The notes beneath the pieces are model-generated. The model made no database searches, was not told where the DNA came from, and saw only the letters and a program-made list of their open reading frames with translations. Positions 61,238 to 64,000 of a stretch of DNA of 64,000 bases are shown here, piece after piece. This DNA is from Eumeta japonica (lineage: Eukaryota > Arthropoda > Insecta > Lepidoptera > Psychidae): assembly GCA_005406025.1 (NCBI GenBank), contig BGZK01000010.1:434001-498000 (forward strand), in the 5' to 3' direction. A program made the position numbers and the translations under genes. Each line of letters begins with the position of its first letter. Position 1 is the first letter of the stretch.

Positions 61238-62231
61238 ATTAAGTAGATGACTATTCACGTTTGACAATTTTTTAATTAAGTAGATGGCTATTTACGCCAT
61301 ATTGGATATTACCATATTACGTTGATCGTTGCCACATTACATTTTCTTTACTATCATGTCTTTAGTGACACTCAAGATTAAGACAACTCGATTCACGTAA
61401 GAATCCTCAAAATCGACCAACGCGTTTGGTCTCTAGAGCGATATAAAGGAACAAACGTACATACACACATAGAGACATACATATATACGTACATACTCAT
61501 TTACACACATACATACATACATAAATGTGTAGGTTGATAAATACATTACCTTTCTTTGCGTCAAGTAGTCGGGTTCAAAATTAAACCCTTGGAATTGAAG
61601 CTCACTTTATAGGCTCATTTTAAGGATGAACATAATTAATTGTTACATAAATTTGTAAAGCCATTATTGTTACATAATTAATTTAACGAATAATGCTACC
61701 CCTTTTTAAAATATATTTTTCTCTACCAGTTTTTTGCCAATTGAAAATATCGATAATAAAGAGTTTATTTAAAGTATAACTTTTTTTTAAAAGTTATTTA
61801 ATTATTGAAAGAATTGGATCATACTACGTTATTGTCTTAGGTTTCATAAGAGTTATGTAAAGTAATACATGAAATAAACTACTATACTGTCTTAATAAAA
61901 AAATAAAATAATGATATAATGAATAATCGATAAAATGAAAGAAATTTTAATTGATCCTTTAACATTTGATTCTTTTAATGTGAAAAATCTACGGTATGTC
62001 GACTTATGTACGCGTCTCAGAAGTTATACTTTTTTGGCGTAATTAAAAAATGTTTTTAATTGCATGCAAATAGATAATTAAAATAAATTAATAAAAAGAC
62101 TGGAGTGGGATGGGATAGTCAGTAAGTTTGATACAGTTTAATTTGAATTTGAAAAAAAATATATCTAATATTTATTTTCTTATACAAAGTGTAATATCAA
62201 TTTCATTTTTTTATATGAAATATTAAAAATA
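61238..62231. other. No gene; CATA/CACA simple repeats
   Basis: 61455-61530 is a degenerate (acat/cata)n microsatellite. The rest is AT-rich without a coding signal. Confidence 0.5.
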
Positions 62232-62445
62232 CTAAGTTAAATATTTTAAAGTTATTTTGTTGCCATCTTCCGTTTTGCATTCAGTTAGACAAAACTCACC
62301 GACTGACGTCACCGCTGAACTTGCCAATTCCGCCTGCCGTAGTCATATCAGTGTTCGCAGTAATGATATTGGCAGTATCGTCCATATTTTGGTAAATGGC
62401 AACTCCTCCAGCTCGAACGTTTGACACATCGGCTATTAGTGGTCT
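62232..62445 (-). pseudogene. LINE endonuclease fragment
   Basis: Read leftward: DVSNVRAGGVAIYQNMDD, ANIITANTDMTT, then after a frame change SVGEFCLTECKTEDGNKI. The order R-GGVAIY, about 20 residues, then VG-C-TEC resembles the apurinic-type endonuclease of Jockey-like non-LTR retrotransposons (GGG-V-AIY ... E). A one-base shift near 62300 separates the parts, and only about 70 codons remain. The GGTGAGT at the break imitates a splice donor but is explained by the frameshift reading. Confidence 0.45.
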
Positions 62446-62448
62446 GAA

Positions 62449-62479
62449 GTTGCTCGCTAAACCGCTTGCGAGCAACTTC
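62449..62479. repeat. Short hairpin
   Basis: Arms 'gaagttgctcgc' and 'gcgagcaacttc' with a 7-base loop; directly beside the LINE fragment. Confidence 0.8.
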
Positions 62480-62977
62480 GTACTACAGTTTTTGTGTCAC
62501 TCCGATAAAGATCTGTTCTCATCATTCTTTTATAACGCGTCAAAAGGAGTGTAACTTCAACAATAATTTTTAACTCTATTTATACTAACACTAGCGATCC
62601 GACAGACGTTATTTTGTCCGCCATTAAAACGTTTTGTTCGTTATGCTACACACTAAGTGACATTGACATTCGACATCCCAATATTTGCATTTCGTGATTG
62701 CGTGATTTGCTGTTCCTCAAAGTAACATTTAAAAATATGAGTGTAGTTTCTCGACGATCTTTGGGACATTTCTATTTTATATCTATCGTAGTACAGTAAA
62801 CAGAAACATAAATATAAATTATTCTCATAATATCAATTATTCGTGAACTTCTCAGAAGATTTTAAGTCAGTTATTAATATAAAAAATATTGCATTTGGGT
62901 GAAATTTTGGGGTTGCAGTTACTGATGTATGATAAAAAAAAAATTGGTTGCCTGTAAAGTCGGTATACGGGCGAAAG
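62480..62977. other. No supported gene
   Basis: Moderately AT-rich sequence without frames or recognised repeats. Confidence 0.45.
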
Positions 62978-63411
62978 TTTTACGTGACAACGACTTTGAA
63001 TGGTAAAATCATTTTAATGTGAATATTCATTCGTATAGTAGGAAGAAGGATGAAATAATAGTAACAATTTAAAACATTTATTTATACAAATAATTATATT
63101 TAAAACATTAATTTATACAAAGAATCTCGCACTGAATTTCATATTAACAAAATTTTATTTTTACCTTTACACATACATACGTATTTATATACAAATATAC
63201 ATACAATAACTTGCAATACATTTGCAAGCTATGCACTAATTCTCTAGTGCTGCGCGCGCGGCAGACCGATCATAGTTGAGTGGGAGAGAGACGCAAGGCA
63301 TTCGGCGGGCCTCTCTCTCGTTCGGTGACTCATCGTAACGTTACCGAGCGTTACACTTTTTCATAAGTGACTCCCAGCCGCAACCTAATTTAAGACGTTG
63401 TCACGTCAAAA
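62978..63411. mobile_element. TIR element 'ACGTGACAACGTC', copy 2
   Basis: The left end 'ttttacgtgacaacg' (62978-62992) and the right end 'cgttgtcacgtcaaaa' (63396-63411) are inverted. The right subterminal 170 bp (63240-63411), read in reverse, matches the modules at 18431-18600 and 18714-18895 ('atgagtcac', 'gaacgagagagag', 'taacgtc'-like ends). There is no coding capacity. Internal (taca)n-like sequence lies at 63168-63205. Confidence 0.65.
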
Positions 63412-64000
63412 ATTCCGTCAAAAAAATCTTAGAAACTAATCGCAGCGCAGCCTACTTAGTCCAATCATGAAACTAAACCATCCAGAGACCTACTGAAACA
63501 CACGCAAAAATTTCATCGTAATCAGTCCAGCTGTTTAGGAGGAGTTCAGTGACTAGCACACTTGCACAGGAATTATACATACAGAAGAATTATAGAATTC
63601 TATATATATAAGAATTATATGTATAGAAGAATTATAAATATATTGAAATTTCCCACTGTCTTCAAAACCGTTTTTTGAAAAATCGAGGAAGTTAAATGCA
63701 TCTATTCATGTAATAAAACAGTAGAACCGGCTGTGTCTGTACATTGAAAGTTTACATGAAAATAGAGAGGGGACGATAAGAAAAAGGTACCTAATGTAAG
63801 AGAAAGAAACCGTTAAATTTTCTGTTTGTCTATCTGTCTGCTCGGGCACATCTCTGAAATTACTACACGGAATTTAATGCGGTTTCACGGATAAAGCTTG
63901 GCTCGGAGCAGATTATAGGCTTTATTTCGTTTAAATCGGATATCAGATAGAGAAAAAATATTCTCAGAGGGGACAGTGGGGTTGTATAAAAAGTAAAAAT
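63412..64000. repeat. LINE tail fragments at the window end
   Basis: 63475-63560 ('cgcaaaaatttcatcgtaat', 'cagtccagctgtttaggagg', 'agttcagtgac') is a typical lepidopteran RTE-like tail. 63820-63935 ('tgtctatctgtctgctcggg', 'ggataaagcttggctcggag') is another known tail type. Between them lies AT-rich DNA. Confidence 0.5.

Noticed and set aside
62293..62445. Spliced host exon ending in GGTGAGT
   Set aside because: The reading continues after the 'donor' in another frame with LINE endonuclease-like residues, so a frameshifted LINE fragment explains it better.

Overview
The window looks like a stretch of an insect nuclear genome, most likely from a moth or butterfly (Lepidoptera). The evidence is the AT-rich background, the intronless insect-type ELAV gene, and several dispersed repeats that I recognise as common in lepidopteran genomes. 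These include 'GGTTCCG' elements, tRNA-derived SINEs and LINE tails that once encoded the usual 'gtatgctcgtttgcc'-type ends. The species cannot be told from the sequence alone. No bacterial, organellar or active viral sequence was seen.

Only two genes are well supported. (1) A six-exon plus-strand gene (27501-34641) encodes a 424-residue nuclear-type protein with a charged N-terminal half and two C2H2 zinc fingers. All five introns have GT-AG ends and keep the frame. I do not recognise the protein. (2) A complete intronless ELAV/FNE-family RNA-binding protein with three RRMs lies on the minus strand (58690-59760). It has a GC-rich 5' region to its right and a 4.6-kb GC/AT mosaic to its left that is probably its long 3' UTR. 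Two weaker gene candidates are a 17-codon first exon (14182-14232, minus) and a 70-codon ORF with a signal-peptide-like start (39356-39568, minus).

Layout: 1-27 kb is gene-poor. It holds relics of PIF/Harbinger-like, piggyBac-like, Gypsy-type LTR and Tc1/mariner (IS630-type) elements, several foldback or MITE elements, and a 2.2-kb element with long terminal inverted repeats around a minisatellite core. 27.5-34.6 kb is the zinc-finger gene, with LINE-tail fragments in two introns. 35-54 kb is another transposon-rich desert: BEL/Pao pol relics, two SINE copies, two non-autonomous hAT-type elements with 8-bp target duplications, a mariner relic, a ~177-bp tandem satellite, and a second copy of the long-TIR element. 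54-60.3 kb is the ELAV transcription unit, with a 234-bp MITE just beyond its promoter edge. 60.5-64 kb is again repeats: a LINE endonuclease relic, TIR elements and LINE tails.

The genes show no operon-like or pathway relation. The ELAV protein would act on neuronal RNA processing and the zinc-finger protein probably acts in the nucleus. The points most worth following are the intronless ELAV gene with its long unusual 3' region, the unrecognised zinc-finger gene, the long-TIR minisatellite element and the possible secreted peptide.
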